A DNA stretch of 64,000 nt from Paraphaeosphaeria minitans (GCA_015832175.1 WJXW01000003.1:744001-808000), one strand, 5' to 3'; shown: positions 1 through 11,713, counted from the stretch's first letter. Translations and numbers: made by a program. Notes: generated by a model not told the origin, from the sequence alone.

Positions 1-532
1 TGCGGTACTGGGGAATGGCAGTGGGAAGTAACAATCCCTCACGCTGATTATATACCCGTACATGTCTCGCATGCTCGCTAGCCCACCAACCCACGTACCT
101 GTGCCCCCGAACAATGACATCACGACTAGCCTCAAAGTTGCCCACCTGCTTTCCTCAGCCGGCCAAATGACAATTTAATAACATTGGACGAAGCGGAATG
201 CCGCGCTAGGACCTGTACCACGCGCTTGGTGTTGTACGTCATCGATACAAGCCATCGAGCGAACGTCTTGTGACAAGCGCGCTAACAATCAGCGCCTGGG
301 GAGGGGAGGAGGCACACAAGCGTATGCACGAGTCAACATCACGACGCCAAACTATCGTCAAGCTAGAGTCTTATCATCAATTCTTGTATAAACCATAAAT
401 CGCTAATACACATCAATTCTCCTATTGCATGCCACGTTCCGCTGCATCGTCTCGTCTCGTCTCTAGCATCTAATGCGGCGTGCTCTTGCTGAACTGAATC
501 AAGCGCTTTACACCAACCTGTAACTTGTCAGC
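1..532. other. Non-coding flank downstream of SEC31
   Basis: No supported gene. This holds the 3' flank of SEC31, which is transcribed toward base 1. Composition is balanced, unlike the AT-rich right half of the window. I see no tRNA-like or repeat structure here. Confidence 0.6.
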
Positions 533-3500
533 TTAGGATTCACCAGTGAACTGCAGCTTGGGACTTACCATCCAGTTGCTACCCTCGTCACTCTTGTTCG
601 TCATCAGGTCCGTGAACAACACGATTGCTTGGTCATACTGCCTGGCCTGCATGTGTCCCGCAAGCTCGTTCATTAGCTGGATAGTATCCGGCTTGAGAAG
701 ATCCTCGTTGTTCAAGTGGTCGAACAGAATGTTCAGTCGCTTTTCGGTATCCGCAACATGTGCCTTGAAGTTGGCTGGAGCCTTGGCCTTCACACGTTGC
801 ATGTCTACGTTGAGGATCTCGTAGATGGGACGGGATGCATCAGGAATGTGAGACCGGTCGCCGGCGGCTGTGGTCTTGTTAGCAAAGATATCACAAGTGA
901 GATTCATATTAAATACGTACGGTGCTTGGGCGCAGGAGGGGCCGCTCGCTGTGAGGATGCGGTCCCTGGACGCGAGTCCGGCCTCGGAGAACCGGTCTGG
1001 ATTGGACCCCCCGGTGGAGGGCCAGCTCTCGGTGGGCCTTGTGGCGGACCTCGTGGCGGCGGTGCAGCTGCCTGAGGCGGTGCCTGCGCTCCCGGTGCTG
1101 GAGCATACGGGGACGGTGCTGGGGAGTAGGGCGAGGGACCTCCAAATTGGGCTGGTGGGGGCGCAACCTGTCGTTGGGGTGGCATACCCGCTGGCGGCCC
1201 TGAAGGCGTCGACCCAGGTGCTGGCGCATAGCGGTTGGACGGCGGCGCGGACGACGGGGGAGGGTTGTAAGGCGAAGTACCACGGGGAACGGGAGGTTGC
1301 TGCGAGGGAGCAAAGCTTGATGGCGGCGGGGTGTATGCATTCGAAGGGGCTGACGGAGCGTATGGGCTGGGAGCAGCATTCGCAGATGTCGGTGGTGACG
1401 AGATACGCGGTGGGCCTTGCGGCGGTCCCTTTGGTGGCGGTGGGGGAGTTGGCCTTGACTGTGGAGGATACGTAGGCGAAGGCCCCCCGAAAGATTGAGG
1501 GGGGCCGTACTGGGCAGCGAATGGTGAGTTCACAGCATTGAGAGGAGTCGCGCGACGTGATGCTGGCTTTGGCGGCGCGATAAAGCCTTCTGGCATATCA
1601 TTCCAATTGGGGATGTTCCTCTGGGTAGCTGCTGGTGCTACTGATGGAGAGCTGGAGAAGTTACGCGGAGGTGGTGCAAGAGGGTTTGCTTGAGGTTGCT
1701 GGTATCCACCGTATTGAGGCACAGATGGGGCGCTTGGCTGGTATCCTGCAGGAGTATAGGCATTCCGGCTAGGTGTAGGGGTGTAGGATGGTGCAGCCGT
1801 CTGTGCTTGAGGTGCGAGCGGGTTAGGCGGGGCATACTGAGAGCCAGGCTGCTGCAATGGGGCCGCAACTGGGACTGCCGGTGCAGCCGTTTGGGCTTGG
1901 TAGGTAGGTACCACTCGGGAGGCACGTTGAGCGGAAGCAGCCTGAGTCTGTCGTTGAGCTGCTTGTGGTGCCGCCTTTCTTGTCGCCTTCTTGACCCTGT
2001 CCCTTGCCACATCTGCAGCAGGGTACTTTTCGGGTAGGAGGTCCAGGTATTTCTCGGCGATAGACAGCTTACCGTGTGCAGAGGCGATGTCGGCGTACTC
2101 AACATACTTCGCATATAGCGGGCTGAGCTTCCAGTCTGCCTCCTTGGTCTGCTCCTGATCCTGGAACTTGGTGACTTGTCGGAAAACGGTGACCTTTTCA
2201 ATGAAGTCCTGCAGAGACTTTGCGTGGATGGAAAAGCTGTTGTCGCCGGTAGAGTTCTCTACGCTTGCAGCCTCATTCTCCTGCAGCTCTTGTGCCCAGT
2301 TGACGACAACCTTTTCGAGTTTCGCACCTGCAAGGTAGCAGAAAGAGGCGTCTTTCCGGTAAGACTCTGTCTCCTCAGTAATGGATTCCTCCAATCGGTC
2401 ACCGAGGGCTTCGCATAGATCGGGGAACTCGGTCTTATCAGCGTATGTGCAGAGTGTGACCATGACTTCCTTCCAATGCTTCAGATCAGCATTGTACACC
2501 ACGTCCCAAAGGTTGTTTCCGACAATCGAAGCTAAAAGACGAATATACTTGGGGCCGTCCGTTTGTTTCTTGAAGTATGCAGCTCGGACCTTCGCAATGC
2601 ACTTCTCACCACCGCAAATGGCGATCATGAAGGCATCAGAAAGCCTGTTTTCCTTCAAAGCAGCGTCCACGGCTGTCTCGAAAGAACCCTGCATAAGTGC
2701 TTGAGTGATTCTCTTGTCGGCATCGGATTCCGAGCCGGAGTAGATCGAAAACGGGTTGTTCGTCTTTGCGCCTTTGGATGCCGCAAGGTCAGACAGAAAG
2801 TTGCCTCCTTCGTCCGACTGGTCGAAGAAAGAAGCCCCTTCATCCTCTGCACCATCGGTTCCTGCGGACTCCTTCTTTTCCTCGACCTCTTCATCCTGTT
2901 CGATGCCCGGGAAACCCAAGTAATCTATAAGGTGGTTTCGGGGGCTGTCAGAAATGAGCGTCTCGATGACCTTCCAGTCAGCCTTCTCTTCAATTGTGCT
3001 CGCCTTTGCGATCTTCGATTCGCAGATAGCGGCGAGGTCACCTTGCTCCAAAGTCTTGGCGAATTCCTCACTTGCTGCGCCAATGTCGGAGTCTACTTCG
3101 AAGGTAGATATGCTGAGCTTGGATTTGCCTTCTGCGATACCAAATCGGACCAACTTCCCACCGAATCCAAATGACACACCGGCGCGCCGTCTGAGCCACT
3201 TCGGCGGTGCCTTCAAGGAGAAGGAAGCGCCTTGTGGTTCAACGTGTGTCTTCGAGAAGAAGTCCTCGCCGTCCAATGCCTGTGCAGTCGACTTCGTTTG
3301 CTCGGCCCCAGCGCCGGTGTTTTGAAGAGACTGGACTGCGATTTTGCCGTCGAAGGACGCAGTGGCGAGCAAGTTCGGGTTCGAGGGATTGAAAGCCGTC
3401 TGGAAGGTCCAGTTGGTCACGACAGGAAACTCTCCAAGAAATTCGCCCGTGTGCGGGTTCCACGCGATGGTTCGGTTGTCCTTGCCGGCTGACAGCAGGA

Positions 3501-4414
3501 TGTCACTGTCCTGCACACACCATGAGATCGAAAGCACGCCCTGGTCGTGGGCTTGGAGCGTTTTCTCTGGGGCGTTCGAGTTTCGGAGATCCCACACCAG
3601 TACCAGTGGGTTCTGATCTGTGGGAATGGCTGTGACTAGTCTTGTAGGAACCTCGGGGTCCCATGATACTGAGCTCACTGGTTTTCTGCCATAGTTGTTC
3701 AATGTGAGGTTCTCTTTTTTCTGCTTCACATCCCACACGGTAACAAAGCCTCCGCTGCTGCCAGTTGCGAGGATGTGTGCCACCTTCTTGTTCCAGTCCA
3801 ACGAGGTATATTCGTCTGGATTTGCGCCCGCCTTGCCCAAGCGGAATGACTTGGACTGATCGTCAAGATCGTGGACGTAGAGTTCGCCCTTCGCGCCGGC
3901 GGTGGCGAGGATGTTGGATCGGAAGGGGTTGAACTGGATGGCCTGAATGGGGCCGGTGTGTTTGTCGATCTGCTGTATGAGCGCATCGCTATGGACTGTC
4001 AGCATTCAGGCCATGGTATGATCAGAATTCGAATCGCGACCTTTCTCCCTTCTGCAACTTGTCTGCATCCCAGAGCACCAATGCCCCGCTATCCAATGCG
4101 CCCGCTATTATTCCTCCGGGGTACGACTCGCTCGGCTGGCTCCAAGCAATGCCATTGAATCTAGTTTTGCTTAGTTTAGGTCCCATATGTTTCCTGTGCC
4201 TTTACCTCGATTCTACGTTCACAGTAGCGACGGGTTGCAGCTCAATGCCCTGCTCTGCGCTGTCCAAGTTGAGCTCCCAGAGCTCCAACGTGGTATCATT
4301 TGAGAAGTCTGCGTCGACGGCCCCCGCCTTCGTTCCCGTAGCAATCAATGGCTGCGTCGGCCCAGGCGACCAGGCGAAGGTGGCCGTTCTGGGTATTTCT
4401 CGAAGACGGACCAT
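533..4414 (-). CDS. SEC31: COPII outer-coat protein SEC31
   Basis: SEC31 pairs with SEC13 to form the outer cage of COPII vesicles that bud from the endoplasmic reticulum. The model has four exons: 4414-4206, 4160-4041, 3988-921 and 867-533, total 1243 aa. The start is set by [17 protein letters not shown], the conserved N-terminus of the family; the first Met of the long third exon (4005) is not the true start. The introns are 45, 52 and 53 bp; the second has a weak GTCGCG donor, but the TGCTGAC branch point and phases fit. An N-terminal WD40 propeller (about residues 1-330) is followed by a helical solenoid, a very Pro/Gln-rich linker (about 740-1110) that binds SEC23 in known homologues, and a conserved C-terminal helical domain ending near NWMV. 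Length matches fungal SEC31. It is divergent from the RRM gene. Confidence 0.95.
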
Positions 4415-4746
4415 GGCGGTGGTCGCTCGCAGCTGTCAGACCAGACGAACAAGGCGCTGGTTTGCAAATCCCGGGGGCTGCGAGTTCGAAAGTTGAATGA
4501 GGAAGTATGGGAGAAGACGAGGGCAGGCGAAAGGCGGAATGTGTCTGGACACGGGGCGAGATTCTTAGGCAGCTTTACCATCAACACACCTGTCCTTCCT
4601 ACCATCATCGCGGACTTGGCAAGCACGACCCCCATAATTGTGGGCCTGTCACGTGGTATTTTTGCAAGCATCTACCCCAGCTCACCAATGAAGAGCCCGC
4701 CGCATCGCGTGACTACACCATCACACTCAGTCGACTCGAGCGTATC
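4415..4746. promoter_or_regulatory. Shared divergent intergenic region, SEC31 / RRM gene
   Basis: These 332 bp separate the start codons of two divergent genes, so both promoters must lie here. An in-frame Met at 4507 could lengthen the RRM protein, but that would place coding sequence through the shared promoter, so I prefer the Met at 4747. No specific factor site is asserted. Confidence 0.55.
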
Positions 4747-5262
4747 ATGGCGGCGGACAGCTCACGATTAAAGGCCACCGTGTTTGTTGGCGGTCTCGAC
4801 CGTGCCGTCACGCAGCAAACCCTATATCACGCCTTCCTGCCGTTTGGCGATATCGTAGAAGTCAATCTGCCAAAACCGGATGCGCCGTCCTCGAGTGATC
4901 CGCACAGAGGCTTCGGCTACGTGGAGTTCGAGTCGGCCGGGGATGCCGCGGATGCCATCGACAACATGGATAGGAGCGAACTCTTCGGCCAGGTCATCAA
5001 GGTTGCTGCTGCCAAGCCGCAGAAAGACGCAAGTGAGGGTTTAGGTAGTAAGACGGCAATCTGGGAGCAGGTATGTTGTTTCGTTATAAGACAGAACGTA
5101 CAGGTTCTAACTCGAGGATAGGAAGGCTGGATTGCAAAGCATGCTGTGAGCGAAGAAGATCGCCAAGCGGCGCATCAGGCGCCAGAAGCTGCAAACGATG
5201 GCCTGGTAGACCCCATGCAAGGACTCGAGGGACTCGACGAGGCTGGTCCAAAACCAGCTTAA
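4747..5262 (+). CDS. RRM-domain RNA-binding protein (PPIE/CYP33-like RRM without cyclophilin)
   Basis: Two exons, 4747-5070 and 5122-5262, encode 154 aa; the 51 bp intron has a GTATGT donor and a CTAAC branch point. Residues 10-88 form one RNA recognition motif: RNP2 is VFVGGL and RNP1 is RGFGYVEF, with the expected spacing. The RRM resembles the N-terminal domain of cyclophilin E/CYP33, a spliceosome-associated protein, and continues past it with the IWEQEGWIAKH segment. No peptidyl-prolyl isomerase domain follows: the frame ends after an acidic Ala/Gly-rich tail. It therefore appears to be a free-standing version of that RRM; the exact cellular role is inferred. It shares an upstream region with SEC31. 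Confidence 0.85.
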
Positions 5263-5672
5263 ACTTTCGATATTTCAACTTCGACTTACAGCGGTCGACT
5301 GTTACATGTCTAGGAAAGGATAGGCGCAACGGATGCAGGGAAATCGGTTTATGATACCATGTTTGCTTTCCACTGCATAACACAGTATATGTAACATAGC
5401 TCAAAGTAACGAGTTGTGCTCTGAATGCAGTCGCTGTTCTGGGGTCGTCAATGGTCACGATCTTCCAAGGCATGACACCAAACCGTCATCTCCCAAGCAT
5501 CACATCCCGCAGCTGAAGGTACGACATGTACTGGATGCCAGACATATGAAATTGACCTTTGAGTTTCTGACGATGCCTCCTCAACCTGTTCCTAGCTTTG
5601 TACAAAGGGCCTTTTCTTTCCCCCGACCCAACTACCCCGCCTACGATATTCCCTTGAATCTGTTCAGGACGT

Positions 5673-6204
5673 CTAGTGTCCAGACTGCCTCTTGAGACGG
5701 AGCGTCTTGTCGACGACAAGCTTCCGGCCGAGCGAGAAGATGGCGGCGAAGACGGCGATCCTAGTAGGTATTAGCCATTCCATCCGTGGCAACCGAGGGA
5801 AGAAACGCTTACGCCAGGACGATACCTGCAGTACATTAGCTGTTGTTCTCCTAACACATAGACGAGGGTGGGGAACCGTACCGAGGGGAATCAACTCAGC
5901 GGGGATCTTCTTAAGCTGGCGCAAGCGTTGGGAGACGCCGTGGGCTGCACATGTCCAAATCAGATCCGATCTTCATGCATCCCTCCCTTCCAGATCTCGC
6001 TCTAGGGGGCCAATGGCTTACCGGACTGCTCCTCTTTCTGCACACAGTCAGTAGCGATACCAAAGAAAGCGGCGGCTAGCTCGCTCAACGTACAGGGACG
6101 GGCTTCATCATGCGCGCCGTTTGCCGCATGTACATGGGGGCGCTCCGGCGCATGAACATCATCCGGGTGGGCTGCATGGCCCGGAGGGCGGTGGGCTTGA
6201 ACAT
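5673..6204 (-). CDS. Small mitochondrial inner-membrane protein, MLRQ/B12D (NDUFA4-like) family
   Basis: Five small exons were joined by hand: 6204-6094, 6037-6022, 5944-5882, 5825-5813 and 5760-5673, giving 96 aa. Two exons are tiny (16 and 13 nt). Every junction is GT-AG and phases agree. The first 37 residues are rich in Arg and Met with no acidic residue, as in a mitochondrial presequence. A conserved-looking core (LKKIPAELIPLG) leads into a single hydrophobic segment of Ile, Val, Leu, Ala and Phe, then a basic tail (RKLVVDKTLRLKRQ). This layout is that of fungal MLRQ/B12D proteins, related to NDUFA4, first assigned to complex I and now to cytochrome c oxidase in animals. Family placement is by pattern recognition. 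It is divergent from COX12. Confidence 0.7.
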
Positions 6205-6467
6205 TTCGGCAGTGGTCGCGGGGTGGAGAGTGGAGAGTCCGGGGTGCGTGTACGGTCGTGGGAGTGCAGAGGTGTGGTCTCGTCAAACGTCACGTCGTTT
6301 GAGATGCATGGGCAGAAGCTCAGGGCGCCGCCGAGCCGCTAGCCGACAAAGCGCCATCGAACCACTCCTCACTGGCGACCTCGCATTGCTCTCGCCCTCG
6401 TCACCATTCTGCCTGCAGCCATTGCCCTCCACCCGCACTCCAGAACCTTCCCGTAGCCACCGCCAAA
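6205..6467. promoter_or_regulatory. Bidirectional promoter between two mitochondrial genes
   Basis: Only 263 bp separate the start codons of the MLRQ/B12D-like gene and COX12, so the two nuclear-encoded mitochondrial genes probably share regulation. The last 40 bp before COX12 are C-rich and pyrimidine-rich with a CCAAAATG start context, typical of filamentous fungi. Confidence 0.55.
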
Positions 6468-6956
6468 ATGTCCGACGAGGAGACCGAGACCAAGCCCTTC
6501 AAGTTCGTCACTGGTACGCGCCCGCCCGCCCGCACACGGACAGAGCACTGCTAACCTGCCACACAGCCGGTACGCCACCCACCGAGAGCGCTCCCGCGAA
6601 GCTCCAGGCCGCATCCACCGCGTCGCGCAAGCCCGCGCGATGAGCCGGAGAGCCTGTGTGGAATGGTGTCGCTAACGCATTGGCCCAGGCTTCGACGCCC
6701 GCTTCCCCAACCAGAACCAGACCAAGCACTGCTGGCAGAACTACGTCGACTACCACAAGTGCATCACCGCTAAGGGCGAGGACTTTGCGCCCTGCCGCCA
6801 GGTACGCACCTTCCGGGCATGCCACGGCGTGCACCGAGGCTAATTACGCACACGCAGTTCCTCCTGGCCTACCGATCGCTCTGCCCCGGCGGCTGGACCA
6901 CGCGATGGGACGACCAGCGTGAGAAGGGCATCTTCCCATGCAGACTCGACCAGTAG
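6468..6956 (+). CDS. COX12: Cytochrome c oxidase subunit 6B (COX12)
   Basis: This gene encodes the intermembrane-space subunit VIb of respiratory complex IV. The model is 6468-6513, a 3 nt exon at 6567-6569, 6689-6801 and 6858-6956, giving 86 aa. The twin CHCH motifs are visible: C31/C41 (CX9C) and C52/C63 (CX10C), oxidised by the MIA40 pathway in known homologues. The [12 protein letters not shown] block is diagnostic. The proposed CCG exon supplies the second half of Ala16 and the first base of Gly17; both flanking introns (53 and 119 bp) have GTACGC donors, CTAAC branch points and AG acceptors. Skipping the 3 nt exon also keeps frame and only removes one Ala, so a single 175 bp intron is the alternative. 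The third intron (6802-6857) is unambiguous. Confidence 0.93.
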
Positions 6957-8337
6957 TCATCCCGCAATACAAGCTGCGCGCATCGGACGGAGCTTTTCTT
7001 AGGCTGGAACCGGTGGATCGTGGGTCGCAAACTGGACATCACATAGAGTCTCCCTGTATCATAACACTCGAGAATGTAGCAGCAACCAGTTTGGATTCAT
7101 CATTTACCGCAGACAGTCGTGAATCTAATTCGTATCATGTAATCACTGACCACAATCCTAAACCTACTCCGAGCACTTGTCTGTCCTCGCTCTCAGTATA
7201 TATTCGCGTGGGAGGGATAACCGCGCTGTACAGTGCGCCACAGACTACCAGATCCAGATGGTTTCCAGTGCATCGCAGACATTCAGTCCAGTTACACCAT
7301 CAGCACAGGAATTATATCCCCACTCCAAGCCATCACAGACCAAATTACCACCTACCCTCCACTCCACTCCTCAAGCATCACCACTCCACTCCACACCCCA
7401 CACCCGCCGCTCCGTCACCATCACCATCTCACGCACCTCACGCCTCAGATCATCCACGCGCACAGTAGTCATCACACGCACTTCATTACTTCGTGACTCC
7501 CCATCACCACCTCCAAGCACACAAACCCGCTCAGACATGTACATGCACGCTATGCTCAACCCATGCCATGCCATGCCATCATAAAGAAAATATCCAACCC
7601 CAAACCCCGGATCCCCACCCAAGCCCATGCTATCGTATCTTGGATGTGCGAAAAGGTATCATATCATATCATATCACATCATGAAAAAGACCCACAAGCC
7701 AATCCAGCTCCAATCAACCCAGGCCACCCCAACCCGAAAACCAACCCCTGTGGGGAACTCGGCCACAAAACACCAAGCCGCACGCAAGCAATGCATGCAT
7801 GCCAAACCCCTCCTCCTCCGCACGTCTCAGCGAGCAGAACGCACACCACCCCTCCTCGCTTGCCACGCTCCGCTCGAGCCTCCGCCTCCCCACGCCTCTA
7901 AATACGCATGTAATTCGTGCCCTCGGTCTGATAGTCCTGCACGGGCGGCAAGTGCGGCATGGTCAGGGAGAGTCGCGCTGCGAAGGACACCGTTTAGTGC
8001 ACGCTCTATTGTAGCATCCATGTCTTGCAGATGAATGGAAAGTAAATTATAAGGCCAGGAACAAAAGTAAAGATAAAGGGTCCGTGAGAAAGACCGGTCC
8101 CGTCTGTCTCTGTGCTTGAAGACAAGTATGATGGATGAATATAAAGTAGAAGGAGATATAGAAGGTGGGTATAGATGGAGCAAGCGCGAGTCAACACGAG
8201 TGCACAGCACAGCACGGGGCGTGATGCGATGCGGCGCGACTGGTGGAATCGAGGGCTTGCTCATGGTACAAGAGCAGAGCACATCAGAGCAGAGGACTTC
8301 GGGAGAAGTGATGCAAAGTAGGGTAAGAACGGAGGCA
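6957..8337. other. Non-coding interval with microsatellites
   Basis: Some 1.4 kb without a supportable gene. Frames in this stretch are Pro/Ser/His-rich products of simple CCA/CAC/TCA sequence, with no recognisable domain. It holds the 3' ends of COX12 and the RasGEF gene. Confidence 0.55.
7563..7684. repeat. Simple repeats (CATGC and ATCAT units)
   Basis: Around 7560-7580 the pentamer CATGC is repeated about three times, and around 7658-7684 the pentamer ATCAT is repeated about four times. Both are short microsatellites in otherwise C- and A-rich non-coding DNA. Confidence 0.7.
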
Positions 8338-11300
8338 CTAACGCTCTCGCCACCAGCTGGCAAATTTCTTTTTCTCGCCGGCGCCTGCGGCCTCGAGGCT
8401 GAGACTGCGGTCGTAGAGTTCCTGCCCTCGTCATTAGCTTCCATCATATCATCCGGAACAGAGAGAAGAATAAACATACCTCCTCGTCTTTCATGATCTT
8501 GATGTCAAGGGTGAGGTTCTTGATCTCGTCGTTCTGCCGCCACGTGGGATACGGTGTTCCCTGTGCTCGTTGAACTCTCACAATCACGTCGCCCATGAGC
8601 TCGAATTTTTTCCAGTTGATGCGCTCTTGACCAGTGACGCCCCCGGGGGGCGCCTCTCGCGAGTTCCGGTTCCCGGCCGCGCCGAGAGATACGCTTGTTC
8701 CAGGATGCGCACCAAATACCTCGGGTTGCTTGTCGGTCACAAATGTCGGGTTACCTTCCGATGCTGTTACCAAGTCTCGTCGATGCAGTGGTAGATATGG
8801 GAGGCGCTCTCTTGCGCTGTTGTCCCACGCTAATCGGTAGCACTTGTACGATTGCGATTGCCCCATGAGGATCTCGAGCTTCATGAAGTCCAGAGTGGCC
8901 TGCTGGGGAACAAGTTCTCTGGTGGCTGCGAGGCGATGCACTGCTGTACTATTTATGCCAGCCAGCACGGCCCCGAGAGAATTGTAGTTGTTTAGTTTCC
9001 GCAGCTCGCGCGCTACTTTCATCCACTTCTCGAGCATGAGAGCACGATGCCGGTGCTTGTCTCGCATGAGTATGTAGTGCTGCACGAGGAAGTGGACATG
9101 GTTGAAATGATCCGTCATCCGCGTTACGTTTTCCAAGCTCTTGAATCTCTTCTTCTCTTCCGGGCTCATGCTCACATGACGAACCAAGTCGCGAGGCCGG
9201 ATTGACGAAAACATGATCCAGTCCATTCTCGTCAACTCTTTGGCTATGGCCTCTTCTGTTTCCTCCATAAATTGGTGCCATTGGAGCTTTGTGAGAGGTT
9301 TTATCGGGTTTGGAACCAGGTGCCTCGCTAAACGTTCATTCAGCTCGACCTGGTGAAGGAGGGTCTGCGTGGAACTGGTTGTCCCTGTGGTTCCTTGTGT
9401 CGATCGTGAATGACCCGTCATACTACTCCTGGCAATCGAAAAGCGATGTTCCGACGACATGGACAAGTGGCCACGTGATTTGGTGAAGTCGTCGTCATCC
9501 GAGTCTTCGTCTAGGACTGTGTGGGATGTTGGAATCTGCTCATTCTGAGCACGAAGGCGATCGCTGCATGCCCAATCTGTATCATCGTCGTCTGTAATAG
9601 CCTCGTAATCGTGGAGAATCTCTGCCGCTGCAACAGCGAATTCGCGGTTACAGGCAAGAGCTGTGGCGAACCTGCGCAGAGTGCGTCTTGTGGAAGGATA
9701 GGCAAAGTCGCCTGGGTAGTTGCTTGTCCACTGCTGCATGGTGGTGAGATAGCGCAGCTGCGCGACGATGCGTAGAACTGGGGGTGTCCTCCTCTTGAGT
9801 GCCTCGAATCGCTTCAATATAGCCTCAAGCAGTTGTCCTGGTGTTGCGAATTTTCTATAAAGCGCAAGGAACATTTGCCCGAATTTGGTGTCCTTCTTAT
9901 CCGTGGGTTGGGCTAAAAGGCGATCCACGAGCTGGTCAAAAGTATAGCCATTCTCGTCAGAAGGCAGATTACAGGCCAAAGCATCTCCTTCGTCCGCTTG
10001 ACCGTCAGATTCATTAGATTCGTACGTAGGTGATTCTTCTTCGAAATTGAAAAAAGTCTTGTTCGTTTCGCTTGCTTTATATCGATGGCTTTTGGCCTCA
10101 GCCGAGCTTGGTCGCAACCGTGCCGAGAACTCGGAATTTGCGCGTTCGTGTTTACGATCCCAAGGGTCTCGCGCAGTACTGGATCTCACTGCTGAGGAAT
10201 TTGCTCGTCGGCGAGCCATTGACGCTTGTGACCGAGCTGGCTCAGCGGTCAGCAGTGTACACAGACCGCATGGGATAGATGGAACGCTTGAAATGACTGC
10301 TTCAACGTGCATACGGCGACAATGTTTACAGAAAGAGCATGGCATGTGAAACAAGAATTACACTCACGTCGCTTGGAGGAGATGACCGCACGCGTAATCA
10401 CGGACAGGCAGCCTCGGTACGCATCAGGCGAGGCCTCGGACGTCTGGAACGTGTTCACTTCGCCCAAGAAAGTTTTTGCCTTCTTCTCCACCACTGCAGG
10501 GTCGACTTTACGATGGGCGGGGTGATGGTCGCACTTGCACCCCACGAGGACATATGGGAGTCCCGATCGGGATAGTAGGCCTAACACGAGCCTTTAGCAT
10601 GTTGCGTCGGAGGATGGGAAATGGTGCAGCCTCTGACCCAATATCTCTGGCACTCGTGCCAGGCTCTGTTCGCTGGTGACATCATAGATGGTGACGGCGC
10701 CGTCAATTCGTGGTGTTGCGAGATCTTGGAGGGTGTCTGGCCACTTGACGCAGTTCTGGTCCCGCACCTGCACGTCGTTGATGGACATCTCGAGGAAGCG
10801 CACCACATATAGTCCGCCGTCTATGGTCATCTTGCGCGTGCGGACTACGCCCGAGGCTGCAGTAGGCAGATTGAGGGCGTGGCGTATGAAGGTGGACTTG
10901 CCCGAGCCGCGGGCGCCCAGTACGGCAATGTTGATGTCCTGCATGGCTGAGGAATCGCTGATGCCTGACTACACCGCTGCGTTAGTGCTGCGGCCAGTTG
11001 AGTTTCAAGGCCCTGAAAGCAACTTACACTTACAGACGGGGCAGGCGAGCGCGGGCTGGGGGGAGCGCGGAGGTCCATCTGCAGCGGGTGGCGACCCTTG
11101 AGGCTTTTAGGGGAGAGGGGACCCTCGGTGTCGGAGGACGAGTCGACTTCGCTGGAGGAGATCTCGAGCTTGGTGGGCTGGACGGCGTCGGGGAAGTGGT
11201 AACGCTGGAAGAACTCGTCGCCGGCAATCTCCCAGTCGTCAGTGCTCTCGGCCAGGCTGGCGGTGCCATCGTCATCGTCGGACGGGTCGTGGTGGCTCTT

Positions 11301-11537
11301 GGAGGCCATGGGCGCTGAGTGGGTGCGGTTCTTGAGGCTGGGAGGTCGCGGTCGCAGGCCCGTGGCACCGGCATCGGCAGCGGCAGCGGCAGCGGCAGCA
11401 GCAACGGCGTGGGCAGAGTGGGCCGACTGATTGCGCGGCGACTCCATGTGGTGGGCGGTCTTCCTGGCGGTGCTGCTGTACTCGGTCGGCGTTGCTGGCC
11501 TGGCAGCCCGAGCCTGTCCAGCAGCACTCGGCAGCAT
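8338..11537 (-). CDS. Ras guanine-nucleotide exchange factor with N-terminal Ras-like P-loop domain
   Basis: Five exons (11537-11034, 10968-10638, 10580-10368, 10236-8480, 8421-8338) give 962 aa. Residues 1-176 are disordered, with a run of nine Ala and an acidic patch (DDWEIAGDEFF). Residues 180-345 look like a Ras-fold GTPase: P-loop GARGSGKST at 186-194, then IDGAVTIYDVT and VGCKCD where NKxD is expected. About 445-550 is the Ras exchanger motif (YTFDQLVDRLLAQ) and about 650-930 the Cdc25-homology domain (DWIMFSSIRPRDLVRHV, NYNSLGAVLAGIN). It should activate a Ras-type GTPase at membranes; the same fusion occurs in other moulds. Two ATGs could start it (11537 or 11447). Exon 1 has tandem GTAAGT donors 6 nt apart, both in frame. 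The 131 bp third intron has less certain borders. Confidence 0.9.
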
Positions 11538-11643
11538 CGGTGGTGGGCACGGGTTCTCTCAGCAGCAGGCGGGTCTAGAGCTTGAAGCCTGGAGGGTGGA
11601 GGGTGGCGGCGCGGGTTGTGGAGGCTGTGGAGAGCGGATGAAA

Positions 11644-11713
11644 GCGAACCACTGGACGCGTCTGGTTGCGAGAGGGTGACGGCGAACCACTGGGCGCGTC
11701 TAGTTGCGAGAGG
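11644..11713. repeat. Near-perfect direct duplication, two 32 bp units
   Basis: A 32 bp unit beginning GCGAACCACTGG and ending TTGCGAGAGG occurs at about 11644-11675 and again at about 11682-11713, differing at two positions (A/G in both cases). It lies just upstream of the RasGEF start and could be part of its promoter or a simple tandem duplication. Confidence 0.8.

Noticed and set aside
904..4005. SEC31 read as starting at the Met at 4005 and ending at 904
   Set aside because: The conserved N-terminus lies in two further upstream exons, and the C-terminal domain in a downstream exon; splice phases join all four.
4507..4746. In-frame N-terminal extension of the RRM protein
   Set aside because: Composition is not protein-like, it crosses the shared promoter, and the RRM begins right after the Met at 4747.
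7177..8034. Overlapping Ser/Thr/Pro/His-rich frames
   Set aside because: Products of simple CA-rich and pentamer repeats in several phases at once; no gene structure.
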